From an uncultured Eubacteriales bacterium (GTDB lineage: Bacteria > Bacillota > Clostridia > Oscillospirales > CAG-272), in NCBI GenBank assembly GCA_934481325.1, contig CAKSPL010000008.1, forward strand, positions 1-23,107: a DNA stretch of 23,107 nt. Direction: 5' to 3'. Position numbers and translations under genes: made by a program. How positions within the stretch are numbered: the first letter of the stretch is position 1; the number at the start of each line of letters is the position of its first letter. Below, one piece after another: positions 7,108 to 15,023 of the stretch. Below the pieces are notes generated by a model that worked only from the letters and a program-made list of their open reading frames with translations, was not told the origin of the DNA and did no database searches.

Positions 7108-7944
7108 ATGAAAGAGATTCGGGAAAAGATCACCTCGCGTCAGAATCCGCTTCTGACGCGCATCACAAGCCTTTCCGAGCGCAAATACCGCGCACGGGAA
7201 GGTCTTTTCCGCTTTGACGGAAAAAAACTGTTTTTGGAAGCGTTGGCGGCAAAGCTCCCGTTGGCGGCGGTGCTGTTTCGCGAGTCGGCATTGGATGAAT
7301 TGACGGCGGCGGCAGGCGGGCTGGAATTGCCCGATGGCTGCCGCGCCGTGTGCCTGCCCGACGCGCTTTTTGACCGCATTTCCGAGGAAAAATCCCCGGA
7401 GGGCGTGATTTGCGTGTCAAAATATCTTGACAAAATCCATAAAATCATTACAATAGAAAAAAGAGACGATTTTTTGCCGTCTCTCCTGCCGGGACATACG
7501 CTGGTTCTGGAAAGCGTGCGTGACCCCGGAAACCTTGGCACCGTTATCCGCTCGGCGCGGGCGTTCGGCACCGCCAACGTGGTGCTTTCCGCCGACTGTG
7601 CGGACCTCTATCATCCCCGCACCATCCGTGCGGCAATGGGAACGCTGTTTCATCAGCGCGTGATAACGGTGGAGGATGTGACCGGGGCAATCCGGATGCT
7701 CCGCACCCGCGGCAGGGTTTATGCCACGGCACTGGATGCGGGCGCGGCGGCACTGTCCCGGGTGAAATTCGACGCAAACGACACCGCAGTCATCGGCAAC
7801 GAAGGACACGGACTCACCGCCGGTGCGATTGCCGCGGCGGATGAACGGCTTTATATCCCGATGGCACCGGGGGTGGAATCCCTCAACGCGGGGGTTGCCG
7901 CGTCGGTGGTGCTTTGGGAATTTTTCCGGGGGGAAAAACGGTGA
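7108..7944 (+). CDS. SpoU/TrmH-family RNA 2'-O-methyltransferase (YsgA/RlmP-like)
   Basis: A 278-residue SPOUT methyltransferase that uses S-adenosylmethionine to methylate a ribose 2'-hydroxyl in RNA. Residues 1-110 form the N-terminal substrate-binding domain. The three SpoU motifs follow: DPGNLGTVIRSA (139-150), IGNEGHGL (229-236) and IPMAPGVESLNAGVA (250-264), which form the trefoil-knot cofactor site. Its place directly after rplT resembles B. subtilis ysgA, which I recall as the 23S rRNA Gm2553 enzyme RlmP. The target is inferred from context, not visible. GGGGGCGG precedes the ATG at 7108. No clear promoter is seen in the 66 nt after the rplT terminator, so it may rely on read-through. 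The codons for about 105-125 are unusually AT-rich and contain promoter-like boxes. Confidence 0.9.
   Translation: MKEIREKITSRQNPLLTRITSLSERKYRAREGLFRFDGKKLFLEALAAKLPLAAVLFRESALDELTAAAGGLELPDGCRAVCLPDALFDRISEEKSPEGVICVSKYLDKIHKIITIEKRDDFLPSLLPGHTLVLESVRDPGNLGTVIRSARAFGTANVVLSADCADLYHPRTIRAAMGTLFHQRVITVEDVTGAIRMLRTRGRVYATALDAGAAALSRVKFDANDTAVIGNEGHGLTAGAIAAADERLYIPMAPGVESLNAGVAASVVLWEFFRGEKR
7427..7454 (+). promoter_or_regulatory. Promoter-like sequence inside the TrmH-family gene
   Basis: TTGACA (7427-7432, perfect) and TACAAT (7449-7454, one mismatch) are spaced by 16 nt in an AT-rich patch within GC-rich coding DNA. It could be an internal promoter serving dprA and topA downstream, about 490 nt before dprA. 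It codes for the linker between the two protein domains, so the match may be chance. Confidence 0.4.
7457..7484 (-). terminator. Minus-strand terminator-like hairpin inside the TrmH-family gene
   Basis: AGAGACG (7462-7468) and CGTCTCT (7478-7484) form a 7-bp stem around a 9-nt loop. Read on the minus strand the stem is followed by a run of T (A6 at 7457-7462 on the plus strand), the form of an intrinsic terminator. No minus-strand gene is seen that would need it. Confidence 0.3.
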
Positions 7945-9227
7945 GTATGACTGAGTCAAGGACAGATGCCTGCAACGAGGAGCTGTGGATTGCGCTGGCG
8001 GAGATTCTCGGCCCGCGCAGTCCCTCGTTTCTGCCGCTGATCGAGCATTTCGGTACGCCCGAGGCGATATTTGCGGCAAATCGGGCGGAATTGCAGGCGG
8101 CGGCACCGGAATTGGGTTCGGGTGCGCTGGGAGCGATTCTGCGCGGTGCGGAGCGGACAAACGCCGCGAAAATTCTTTATTGGTGCCGCCGCAACGGCGT
8201 GCGGGTGCTTTGCTACGATCACGAGGGATACCCCTCGGCACTCCGCTCCATCCGGGAGCCTGCGGTGGTGCTTTATGCACTCGGCAGTTTTCCGGACGGG
8301 GAAAAGGACTTTGCCACAGGCGTGGTCGGCACCCGGCACGCAGATGAATACGGTGCCACGGTCGCGTATAAACTATCCTTTGAGCTGGCGGCGGCAGGCT
8401 CCGTAATTGTCAGCGGGATGGCGGACGGGATTGACGGCATTGCCTCCGCCGCGGCGATTGACGCGGGCGGCAGAACCGTTGCCGTGCTCGGTTGCGGAAT
8501 CGACATCGCCTATCCCCGCCATCACGCACGGTTGATGCGGGAGATTGCGCAGAGCGGCGCGGTACTGACCGAGTATGCACCGGGTACCCGCCCGAACGGG
8601 TGGAATTTCCCGGTTAGAAACCGCATCATCAGTGCGCTTTCGGGCGCGTTGCTGGTAGTGGAGGGCGGCGAACAGAGCGGCGCACTGATTACGGCAAGAT
8701 ATGCCGCGCTGGAGGGCAAGCCCGTGTTTGCCGTACCCGGTGACATCACGAACCCGCGCTCCCGCGGAACGAATCTGTTGCTCCACAGCGGTGCGGAGCT
8801 GGCACTCTCGGCGGACGACGTGCTGTCCTCCTTCCGTTTCCTTTATCGGGACGCGGTCAGGGAACAGGCGTTTCTGGAGGCACAGCAGTATTCCGCGCTT
8901 TCTCCGGAAAAGCTGAGGGCGCACGGTGTGAGATTCGATTTTGCCGAAAAGCCCGCGAAAAAAGAGCGGATTTTTGCAAAAAAGACCGGGCTTCCGGCGG
9001 AAAATCCCGCAGGGCAAGCCCCTGTTGCGGCTCCTGCCGAAAAGGACCTCTCGGTGCTGACCGCGGAGCAGAAGAAAATGTACCTCCTGCTCCCGGATGA
9101 GCCCTTCACACTGGACACACTGACGGCGGCGGGCTATGCCGTCTCCGAGGCTTCCGCCACGATGACGATGTTTGAAATCTACGGGCTTGCCGCGGCAATT
9201 CCCGGCGGACGCTATCAAAAAACCTGA
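7941..9227 (+). CDS. dprA: DNA-processing protein DprA (Smf)
   Basis: A 428-residue cytosolic protein that binds incoming single-stranded DNA and loads RecA during transformation; many bacteria without known competence also keep it. An N-terminal helical region (about 1-110) precedes the Rossmann-like core with VVGTRHADEYG (128-138), SGMADGID (158-165), FPVRNRII (223-230) and an AVPGDITNPRSRGTN segment (264-278). A charged Ala/Pro linker (about 310-370) leads to the C-terminal winged helix (about 376-428). I start it at GTG 7941: a run of six G ends 7 nt upstream, and GTGA overlaps the stop of the preceding gene by 4 nt. An ATG at 7947 is possible, and one at 7914 would overlap more without a better site. 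dprA-topA-trmFO is a classical Bacillota cluster. Confidence 0.94.
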   Translation: MSMTESRTDACNEELWIALAEILGPRSPSFLPLIEHFGTPEAIFAANRAELQAAAPELGSGALGAILRGAERTNAAKILYWCRRNGVRVLCYDHEGYPSALRSIREPAVVLYALGSFPDGEKDFATGVVGTRHADEYGATVAYKLSFELAAAGSVIVSGMADGIDGIASAAAIDAGGRTVAVLGCGIDIAYPRHHARLMREIAQSGAVLTEYAPGTRPNGWNFPVRNRIISALSGALLVVEGGEQSGALITARYAALEGKPVFAVPGDITNPRSRGTNLLLHSGAELALSADDVLSSFRFLYRDAVREQAFLEAQQYSALSPEKLRAHGVRFDFAEKPAKKERIFAKKTGLPAENPAGQAPVAAPAEKDLSVLTAEQKKMYLLLPDEPFTLDTLTAAGYAVSEASATMTMFEIYGLAAAIPGGRYQKT

Positions 9228-9268
9228 ATCGGAAAATTACTCCACCAAAAACGGAAAGGAATTCATAT

Positions 9269-11545
9269 ATGGCAAATCTCGTGATTGTGGAGTCGCCTTC
9301 CAAGGCGACCGCTATCAAAAAGTATCTCGGCTCCAATTACAAGGTCATCGCCTCCAAGGGTCACGTGCGTGACCTGCCGAAAAGCACGCTGAGCGTGGAC
9401 ATCGAAAACGGCTTTGAGGCGCATTACATCAATATCCGCGGCAAGGGGGATCTGATTAAAGAGATCCGCAAAGAGGCAAAGGCGGCAAAAAAAGTCTTTC
9501 TCGCGCCCGACCCTGACCGCGAAGGGGAAGCGATTGCGTGGCATCTTGCCAACGCGCTGGGGCTGGATCCCGGCAAGACCCTTCGCGTCACCTTTAACGA
9601 GATCACGCCGGACGTGGTGCGTGCGGCAATCAAAACTCCCCGCACGATTGATATGAACCTGGTCAACGCCCAGCAGACAAGAAGAATCTGGGATCGCGTG
9701 GTGGGTTATAAGCTGTCCCCCTATCTTTGGAAATCCGTGAAGAACGGTCTGTCCGCAGGGCGTGTGCAATCGGTTGCCGCCCGGATTATCGTGGACAGGG
9801 AGGAGGAAATCCGCGCCTTTGTGCCGGAGGAATACTGGACGATTGACGCCCTGCTCGGCAATGACCGCGACAAGGCGTTTTCCGTGCGCTTCTTTGGCAC
9901 CGCCAAGGGCAAAATGCGCCTGTCCTCCGAGGCGGACGCGAAAGCCGTGACCGATGCGGTAGCCGGCAGGGATTTCACCGTCAGGAGCGTGAAACGCGCC
10001 ACCAGGCAAAAAATGCCCGCCCCGCCCTTTACCACCTCCACGATGCAGCAGGAGGCCTCCCGCAAGCTGGGGTTCCAGTCTCAGCGCATTATGCGTGTGG
10101 CGCAGGAGCTGTACGAAGGCATTTCTGTCGGCGCCGAAAACGGCGGGGTACAGGGTCTGATTACCTATATGCGTACCGACTCCCTGCGGGTTTCCGCCGA
10201 TGCGCAGACCGCGGCGGCAGAGCTGATTGCCGCCAAATACGGCAAGGAATATTGCCCCGCAAAGCCGAGAGTATATAAAACCCGTGCCGGCGCGCAGGAC
10301 GCGCACGAGGCCATCCGCCCCTCCCGGGTGGATCTGGAGCCGGCAAAAATCCATAAATATCTCACGCCCGATCAGTATAAGCTCTATAAGCTGATTTGGG
10401 AGCGTTTCGTGGCAAGTCAGATGCAGTCCGCCACGCTCGCCACGCTTGCCGTGGAGCTGGAATGCGGCGGGTATCTGTTCCGCACCGGCGGATACAGCGT
10501 AACCTTCCCCGGTTATATGGCGGTTTATGAAGAGAGCGAGGACGAAACGCCCGCCTCCGATGCCATTGCGGAGCAGAAGGACCTGCGCATTCCGGAGCTG
10601 ACGGAAGGAATGAAGCTGATCGCGGAAAGCGTGACCCCCACCAAGCATATGACCGAACCGCCGGTGCGCTATACCGAAGCCACGCTGATTAAGTTTTTGG
10701 ACGAAAAGGGAATCGGGCGTCCCAGTACCTACAATACGATTATCACCACGATTGTGGGGCGCAATTACGTGGAGCGGGACGGCAAATCCCTTGTTCCCAC
10801 CTCGCTCGGCGAGGTAACGACCAAGCTGATGAAGCAGAATTTCCCGGACATTGTGGACTACACCTTTACCGCGCAGATGGAAACCGAGTTGGATGAAATC
10901 GAAAAGGGCGAGGCGGATATGACCGCAGTGCTGGAATCTTTCTGGAAGGATTTCTCCAAGGAGCTGGAAAAGGCGGAAACCACCATCGGAAAGGGCGGGC
11001 TGGAATTGCCCGTGGAGGAAACCGACATTATCTGCGACAAATGCGGGGCGAAAATGATTGTGAAAAACGGTCGGTTCGGTAAATTTGCCGCCTGCCCGAA
11101 CTATCCCGCCTGCAAGAACACCAAGCCCCTGACCGAAAAGAACGAGGAGGAGAAAAAGCCTCCCGTTACGGCGGATTTCAAGTGCGAATTGTGCGGTGCG
11201 GATATGGTACAGCGCACCGGGCGTTACGGCACCTTCTTTGCCTGCTCCCGCTATCCCGCCTGCCGCTTTACCAAGCAGAAAACCAAGGAGCTGGACGTGC
11301 CGTGCCCGAAATGCGGCTCCAAAATTTTGGTCAAAACCGGGCGCAACAAAACCGTGTTTTACAGCTGTGAAAAATACCCGGAGTGCGATTTCTCCTCGTG
11401 GGATATGCCCACGGCGGAAAAATGCCCGCAGTGCGGCAAAATGCTGTTCCGCAAAAAGGGCAAGCCACTGTTGGTGTGCCACGATAAAGCCTGTGGCTAT
11501 CGCCGGGAAACCGAGGATACCCCCGTCACCGGGGAGGAAGTATGA
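9269..11545 (+). CDS. topA: DNA topoisomerase I (type IA) with four zinc ribbons
   Basis: A 758-residue enzyme that relaxes negative supercoils by passing one strand through a transient break. The Toprim domain has Glu8 in VESPSKA and DPDREGEA (81-88). The catalytic tyrosine is Tyr300 in ITYMRTDS. The core ends near 575 and the tail carries four four-cysteine ribbons: C589/592/609/615, C639/642/659/665, C679/682/700/706 and C719/722/737/742. These bind zinc in the family and contact single-stranded DNA or RNA polymerase. The protein is somewhat longer than the roughly 690 residues of B. subtilis TopA because of the extended tail. AAAGGA precedes the ATG. The stop overlaps the trmFO start by 4 nt (ATGA). 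Confidence 0.97.
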   Translation: MANLVIVESPSKATAIKKYLGSNYKVIASKGHVRDLPKSTLSVDIENGFEAHYINIRGKGDLIKEIRKEAKAAKKVFLAPDPDREGEAIAWHLANALGLDPGKTLRVTFNEITPDVVRAAIKTPRTIDMNLVNAQQTRRIWDRVVGYKLSPYLWKSVKNGLSAGRVQSVAARIIVDREEEIRAFVPEEYWTIDALLGNDRDKAFSVRFFGTAKGKMRLSSEADAKAVTDAVAGRDFTVRSVKRATRQKMPAPPFTTSTMQQEASRKLGFQSQRIMRVAQELYEGISVGAENGGVQGLITYMRTDSLRVSADAQTAAAELIAAKYGKEYCPAKPRVYKTRAGAQDAHEAIRPSRVDLEPAKIHKYLTPDQYKLYKLIWERFVASQMQSATLATLAVELECGGYLFRTGGYSVTFPGYMAVYEESEDETPASDAIAEQKDLRIPELTEGMKLIAESVTPTKHMTEPPVRYTEATLIKFLDEKGIGRPSTYNTIITTIVGRNYVERDGKSLVPTSLGEVTTKLMKQNFPDIVDYTFTAQMETELDEIEKGEADMTAVLESFWKDFSKELEKAETTIGKGGLELPVEETDIICDKCGAKMIVKNGRFGKFAACPNYPACKNTKPLTEKNEEEKKPPVTADFKCELCGADMVQRTGRYGTFFACSRYPACRFTKQKTKELDVPCPKCGSKILVKTGRNKTVFYSCEKYPECDFSSWDMPTAEKCPQCGKMLFRKKGKPLLVCHDKACGYRRETEDTPVTGEEV

Positions 11546-12876
11546 GCATCCCGCGCGTGTTGGTAATCGGTGCGGGGCTTGCCGGGGCTGAGGCGGCGTG
11601 GCAGTGCGCCGGGCGCGGCGTGCCGGTTGTGCTTGCCGAAATGAAACCGGGCAAGAAAACCCCGGCGCATAAAGCCGAGGGGTTTGCCGAGCTTTGCTGC
11701 TCCAATTCTCTCCGTTCCGACGCGCTTTCCAACGCGGTGGGTCTGCTCAAAGAGGAAATGCGGAGAATGGACTCGCTGATTCTCGCCGCGGCGGATGCCA
11801 CCCGCGTCCCCGCGGGGTCGGCACTGGCGGTGGATCGCGACCGTTTTTCGGCGTATGTGACCGAAAAGCTCCGCTCCCACCCGCTGATTACGGTGGAGGA
11901 GCGCGAGGTGACCGAAATCCCGGACGAAGGGCTGACGGTCATCGCGTCCGGTCCCCTTACCTCCGATGCGCTGGCGGAAAAAATCGCCGCGCTGACAGGC
12001 AGTGACGGACTGCACTTTTTTGACGCGGTTGCACCGATTGTGGATTTTTCGGGCATCAATATGGACGTGGCGTTTTTCGCCTCCCGCTATGACAAGGGGG
12101 ACGCGGATTACATCAATTGCCCGATGACAAAAGAACAGTATGACGCATTTTATGAGGCATTGATCTCGGCAAAGGAAGCCGAACTGCACGATTTTGACAA
12201 AGCCTCGCAAAAGGATCTTCGCGTGTTTGAGGGCTGTATGCCCGTGGAGGTAATGGCGCGGAGAGGCTATGACACCCTGCGCTTCGGGCCGATGAAGCCG
12301 GTGGGACTGGTGGATGCGCGCACCGGAAAGGAATCCTTCGCCGTGGTACAGCTCCGGCGTGAGAACGCCGAGGGGACGATGTTCAACCTGGTCGGATTTC
12401 AGACGCATCTCACCTTCCCGGAGCAGAAACGGGTCTTTTCGATGATTCCGGGGCTGGAAAACGCCGTATTTCTTCGATACGGCGTGATGCACCGCAACAC
12501 TTATCTGAATTCCCCCGGGTTTTTGGATCGGAATTATCGCGTGATTTCACGCGAAAACCTCTGGTTCGCGGGTCAGATGACCGGCGTGGAGGGGTATATC
12601 GAATCGGCGGGCTCCGGGCTTGTTGCCGGGATTTCCGCCGCGCGCGCCGCAAGAGGAATGGAGCCCTTTTCTTTCCCGAGGGAAACGATGCTCGGCGCGA
12701 TGGCGGATTACGTCAGCCGGGGCGGCGTGGGCGCATTTTCGCCGATGAATGCCAATTTCGGCATTGTACCGCCGCTTGCCACCCGGGTACGGGGCGGAAA
12801 ATCGGTACGGAACGAGGCAATTTCGGCACGCGCACTGGATGCGCTGGCGAATATTTCGGAAGAAGCAAAGCGATAA
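11542..12876 (+). CDS. trmFO: Folate-dependent tRNA (uracil-54) methyltransferase TrmFO
   Basis: A 444-residue flavoprotein that makes ribothymidine at position 54 of tRNA, using 5,10-methylenetetrahydrofolate as carbon donor and FAD/NAD(P)H as reductant. The FAD-binding Rossmann motif is GAGLAGAE (10-17). Cys53 in LCCSNSLRSD and Cys232 in FEGCMPVE match the two cysteines used in catalysis. Other family blocks are FQTHLTFPEQKRVF (286-299) and FAGQMTGVEGYIESAGSGL (342-360), which completes the FAD site. It is the TrmFO type found in Bacillota, not the paralogous GidA/MnmG, which is much longer. Its start overlaps topA by 4 nt, so the pair is probably translationally coupled. Confidence 0.96.
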   Translation: MSIPRVLVIGAGLAGAEAAWQCAGRGVPVVLAEMKPGKKTPAHKAEGFAELCCSNSLRSDALSNAVGLLKEEMRRMDSLILAAADATRVPAGSALAVDRDRFSAYVTEKLRSHPLITVEEREVTEIPDEGLTVIASGPLTSDALAEKIAALTGSDGLHFFDAVAPIVDFSGINMDVAFFASRYDKGDADYINCPMTKEQYDAFYEALISAKEAELHDFDKASQKDLRVFEGCMPVEVMARRGYDTLRFGPMKPVGLVDARTGKESFAVVQLRRENAEGTMFNLVGFQTHLTFPEQKRVFSMIPGLENAVFLRYGVMHRNTYLNSPGFLDRNYRVISRENLWFAGQMTGVEGYIESAGSGLVAGISAARAARGMEPFSFPRETMLGAMADYVSRGGVGAFSPMNANFGIVPPLATRVRGGKSVRNEAISARALDALANISEEAKR

Positions 12877-12909
12877 TTCTGCTTTGTAAAGGCTTGAAAG
12901 GAGGAACCT

Positions 12910-13986
12910 ATGCGCGTTATCGTCGATGTGATGAGCGGGGACAATGCACCGCTGGAAACGCTCTTTGGCGCGGTTGCCGCGGCAAACGAACGGAATATCA
13001 GTCTGATTTTGGTGGGCGACCGCGAAATCATCGACCGCACGGCGGAAGAAAACGGACTGGATCTCAGTCGTTTTGACATCGTACATACCCCCGGAGTGAT
13101 CACGATGGAGGATGACCCGCTGTCGGTTGTGCGTGCGAAAAAGGATTCCTCGATGAGCGTGGGGCTTCACCTGCTGGCGGACGGAGAGGGCGATGCGTTT
13201 GTCAGTGCCGGCAATACCGGAGCGTTGTTTACGGGTGCCACGTTGATTGTGCGTAAGGTGCGCGGGGTACAGCGTGCCGCCATCGGCACGGTACTGCCCA
13301 CCGCCGACCCCTGTATTCTTTTGGACAGCGGCGCAAACGTGACCGTGACCGAGGAATATCTGGAACAGTTTGCCGTGATGGGTTCCGCCTATATTCACAA
13401 AATGTACGGCATCGTGACCCCCACGGTGGGGCTTCTCAACAACGGCACCGAGGATTGCAAGGGGACGCCCCTGCATATTGCCGCCAATGAGCGACTTCGG
13501 GCGTGCAATGCCATCTGCTATATCGGCAACGTGGAGGGGAATGCCGTCCCCTTCGGCGCGTGCAACGTGGTGGTGACCGACGGCTTTACGGGCAACGTAT
13601 TTCTCAAAACGATGGAGGGCGTGGGCAAGCTGCTCCTGAAATCCCTGAAAGAAATGTTTATGGCAAACGGATTGACCAAACTTTCCGCGCTGTTTGTGCG
13701 CAAAAGTCTCGGGGAAATGAAGGTCAGATATGACCCGGCAGAACACGGCGGCGCGCCGTTTCTCGGGATCAGTAAACCGGTGGTCAAGGCGCACGGCTCC
13801 TCCGATGCGCGTGCGTTCGCCAATGCCATCCGCGAGGCGGTTGCCTATGCGGAAAGCGGCGTGATTTATCAGATTGCCGAGGAGGCGGAACGGTTCTCCG
13901 AGGCGAAAAAGGCGGAAAGAGAAGCGGCGCACGCCGGCGCGGAAAAGGAGGAAGGCAATGTCGGCACTGAATCAGAAAGAGCTTGA
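12910..13986 (+). CDS. plsX: Phosphate acyltransferase PlsX
   Basis: A 358-residue peripheral membrane enzyme that converts acyl-ACP and phosphate into acyl-phosphate, feeding PlsY in phospholipid synthesis. Landmarks are VDVMSGDNAP (5-14, the family's D.MGGD.AP with Ser for one Gly), SAGNTGA (99-105), LLNNGTED (175-182), VVTDGFTGNV (221-230), GGAPFLGI (280-287) and KAHGSSDA (293-300). The last 30 or so residues form a charged Glu/Lys/Ala tail beyond the usual end of the domain. Its codons contain the ribosome site of rnc, and the two genes overlap by 29 nt. A strong AAAGGAGG precedes the ATG. The fab genes and acpP, often placed between plsX and rnc, are absent here. Confidence 0.96.
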   Translation: MRVIVDVMSGDNAPLETLFGAVAAANERNISLILVGDREIIDRTAEENGLDLSRFDIVHTPGVITMEDDPLSVVRAKKDSSMSVGLHLLADGEGDAFVSAGNTGALFTGATLIVRKVRGVQRAAIGTVLPTADPCILLDSGANVTVTEEYLEQFAVMGSAYIHKMYGIVTPTVGLLNNGTEDCKGTPLHIAANERLRACNAICYIGNVEGNAVPFGACNVVVTDGFTGNVFLKTMEGVGKLLLKSLKEMFMANGLTKLSALFVRKSLGEMKVRYDPAEHGGAPFLGISKPVVKAHGSSDARAFANAIREAVAYAESGVIYQIAEEAERFSEAKKAEREAAHAGAEKEEGNVGTESERA

Positions 13987-14656
13987 AGAAACGATCGGAT
14001 ACCATTTCGGAAATCCCGCCATACTTCGTACCGCGCTGACCCACTCCTCCTATGCCAACGAACGCACAGGGGGGCGCGCGGGTTGTAACGAGCGGCTGGA
14101 ATTTCTCGGGGATTCGGTGCTTTCGCTCATTGTTTGCGATTATCTTTATCACACCTATCCGACGTATCCGGAGGGACAGCTGACGATTTTGCGCAAAAAC
14201 GCGGTGGACAAAACGGCACTCTCGGATTACGGAATGCAAATCGGGCTGGGGAACTATGTGCTTCTCGGGCGCGGGGAGGAAAAGGACGGCAGAGAAAAGC
14301 CGAAAATTCTGGAGGACGCGTTTGAGGCTCTCCTTGGCGCAATGTACCTGGACTGTGGGGAGCTTGCCCGTGTGGCGGAGTTTTTGTTGCCGTTTGTCAA
14401 GCGCAAGCTGGCGCAAACCGAGGAGCCGGAGGATGCGAAAACCAAGCTGCAACGCTTTGTCCAGCAGACGCCGGGGGAGGAATTGCATTACGCGGTGGTG
14501 GAGGAATCCGGACCCGACAATGCCAAAACTTTTACCGTAAAGGTGTATATCAATTCCAACGATTTCGGCACCGGGCGCGGTTCCTCCAAAAAAGAGGCGG
14601 AACAGAATGCGGCGCACGAGGCATTACAGAATTATATTCCGTCCGAACGACAGTAG
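13958..14656 (+). CDS. rnc: Ribonuclease III
   Basis: A 232-residue double-strand-specific endoribonuclease that processes rRNA precursors and structured mRNAs. The signature NERLEFLGD (44-52) supplies acidic residues Glu45, Glu48 and Asp52, and EDAFEALLGAMYLD (119-132) supplies Asp120 and Glu123, matching the E. coli metal ligands. Residues 158-229 form the dsRNA-binding domain, ending GTGRGSSKKEAEQNAAHEAL. I chose the ATG at 13958, not an in-frame ATG at 13874, because AAGGAGG lies 7-8 nt upstream and the protein then begins where the family does. It overlaps plsX by 29 nt and is the last gene before a strong terminator. Confidence 0.96.
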   Translation: MSALNQKELEETIGYHFGNPAILRTALTHSSYANERTGGRAGCNERLEFLGDSVLSLIVCDYLYHTYPTYPEGQLTILRKNAVDKTALSDYGMQIGLGNYVLLGRGEEKDGREKPKILEDAFEALLGAMYLDCGELARVAEFLLPFVKRKLAQTEEPEDAKTKLQRFVQQTPGEELHYAVVEESGPDNAKTFTVKVYINSNDFGTGRGSSKKEAEQNAAHEALQNYIPSERQ

Positions 14657-14710
14657 GCGGCGGGCATCATTCGTGCAGACCGGTTGCCCAAAAGTTTTTA
14701 GGGGATTCAA

Positions 14711-14738
14711 GGGGGCTTTTTTAAAAGCCCCCTTTTTT
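14711..14738 (+). terminator. Strong intrinsic terminator after rnc
   Basis: GGGGGCTTTT (14711-14720) and AAAAGCCCCC (14723-14732) are perfect complements with a T6 tract following (14733-14738). It lies 54 nt after the rnc stop and should end the trmH-dprA-topA-trmFO-plsX-rnc transcript. Confidence 0.92.
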
Positions 14739-14761
14739 CGCGCACCCGCGGCGGGGACGCG

Positions 14762-14791
14762 GCGGGGGTGCCTTTGCAACGGCACCCCCGC
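14762..14791. repeat. GC-rich 11-bp inverted repeat
   Basis: GCGGGGGTGCC (14762-14772) and GGCACCCCCGC (14781-14791) are perfect complements around an 8-nt loop, TTTGCAAC. No T-tract follows, so it is not a standard terminator. It could be an RNA stabiliser, a protein site, or part of a dispersed repeat. Confidence 0.75.
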
Positions 14792-14898
14792 GAAAATCTT
14801 AAAAAACAATCGGGAGAGTGCACCGCCGCACCTGCGGTGGGCAATAGCGTCAGGAAGTGCGCCGTCGGGACACGCGCAATTTTCGGACGGCTGTTGTC

Positions 14899-14961
14899 GG
14901 AGGGCTTTGGAAGGATTCCAAAGGAAACTTTTTTCAAAAAGTTTCCTTTGGCGCGCCCTCC
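14899..14961. repeat. Compound palindrome with competing hairpins
   Basis: An outer 7-bp stem, GGAGGGC (14899-14905) with GCCCTCC (14955-14961), encloses a 16-bp perfect inverted repeat, CCAAAGGAAACTTTTT (14918-14933) with its complement (14936-14951), separated by only 2 nt. A second hairpin, CTTTGGAA (14905-14912) with TTCCAAAG (14916-14923), shares bases with the long stem, so the two are mutually exclusive. Only one copy is in this window. I recall similar sequences as dispersed intergenic repeats in Clostridia, but could not confirm this. Confidence 0.75.
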
Positions 14962-14994
14962 CGAAAAAATCCCCGCTAAATCCGCGGAAATCTC

Positions 14995-15023
14995 TTGAAA
15001 AAATCCGGATAATAAGGTATAAT
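14995..15023 (+). promoter_or_regulatory. Promoter of the smc operon
   Basis: TTGAAA (14995-15000) and a perfect TATAAT (15018-15023) are separated by exactly 17 nt, in an AT-rich stretch right after the palindromic block. The start site would be near 15030, leaving a leader of about 30 nt that carries AAGGAGG. Confidence 0.88.

Noticed and set aside
9263..11482. A 739-codon open frame on the minus strand opposite topA
   Set aside because: It mirrors topA codon for codon in GC-rich DNA. The translation is His/Gly/Arg-rich, has no family motifs and no ribosome site, and topA is certain.
12865..12887. Hairpin GCAAAGC/GCTTTGT spanning the trmFO stop
   Set aside because: There is no T-tract after it and the plsX ribosome site is very close, so it is unlikely to be a terminator.
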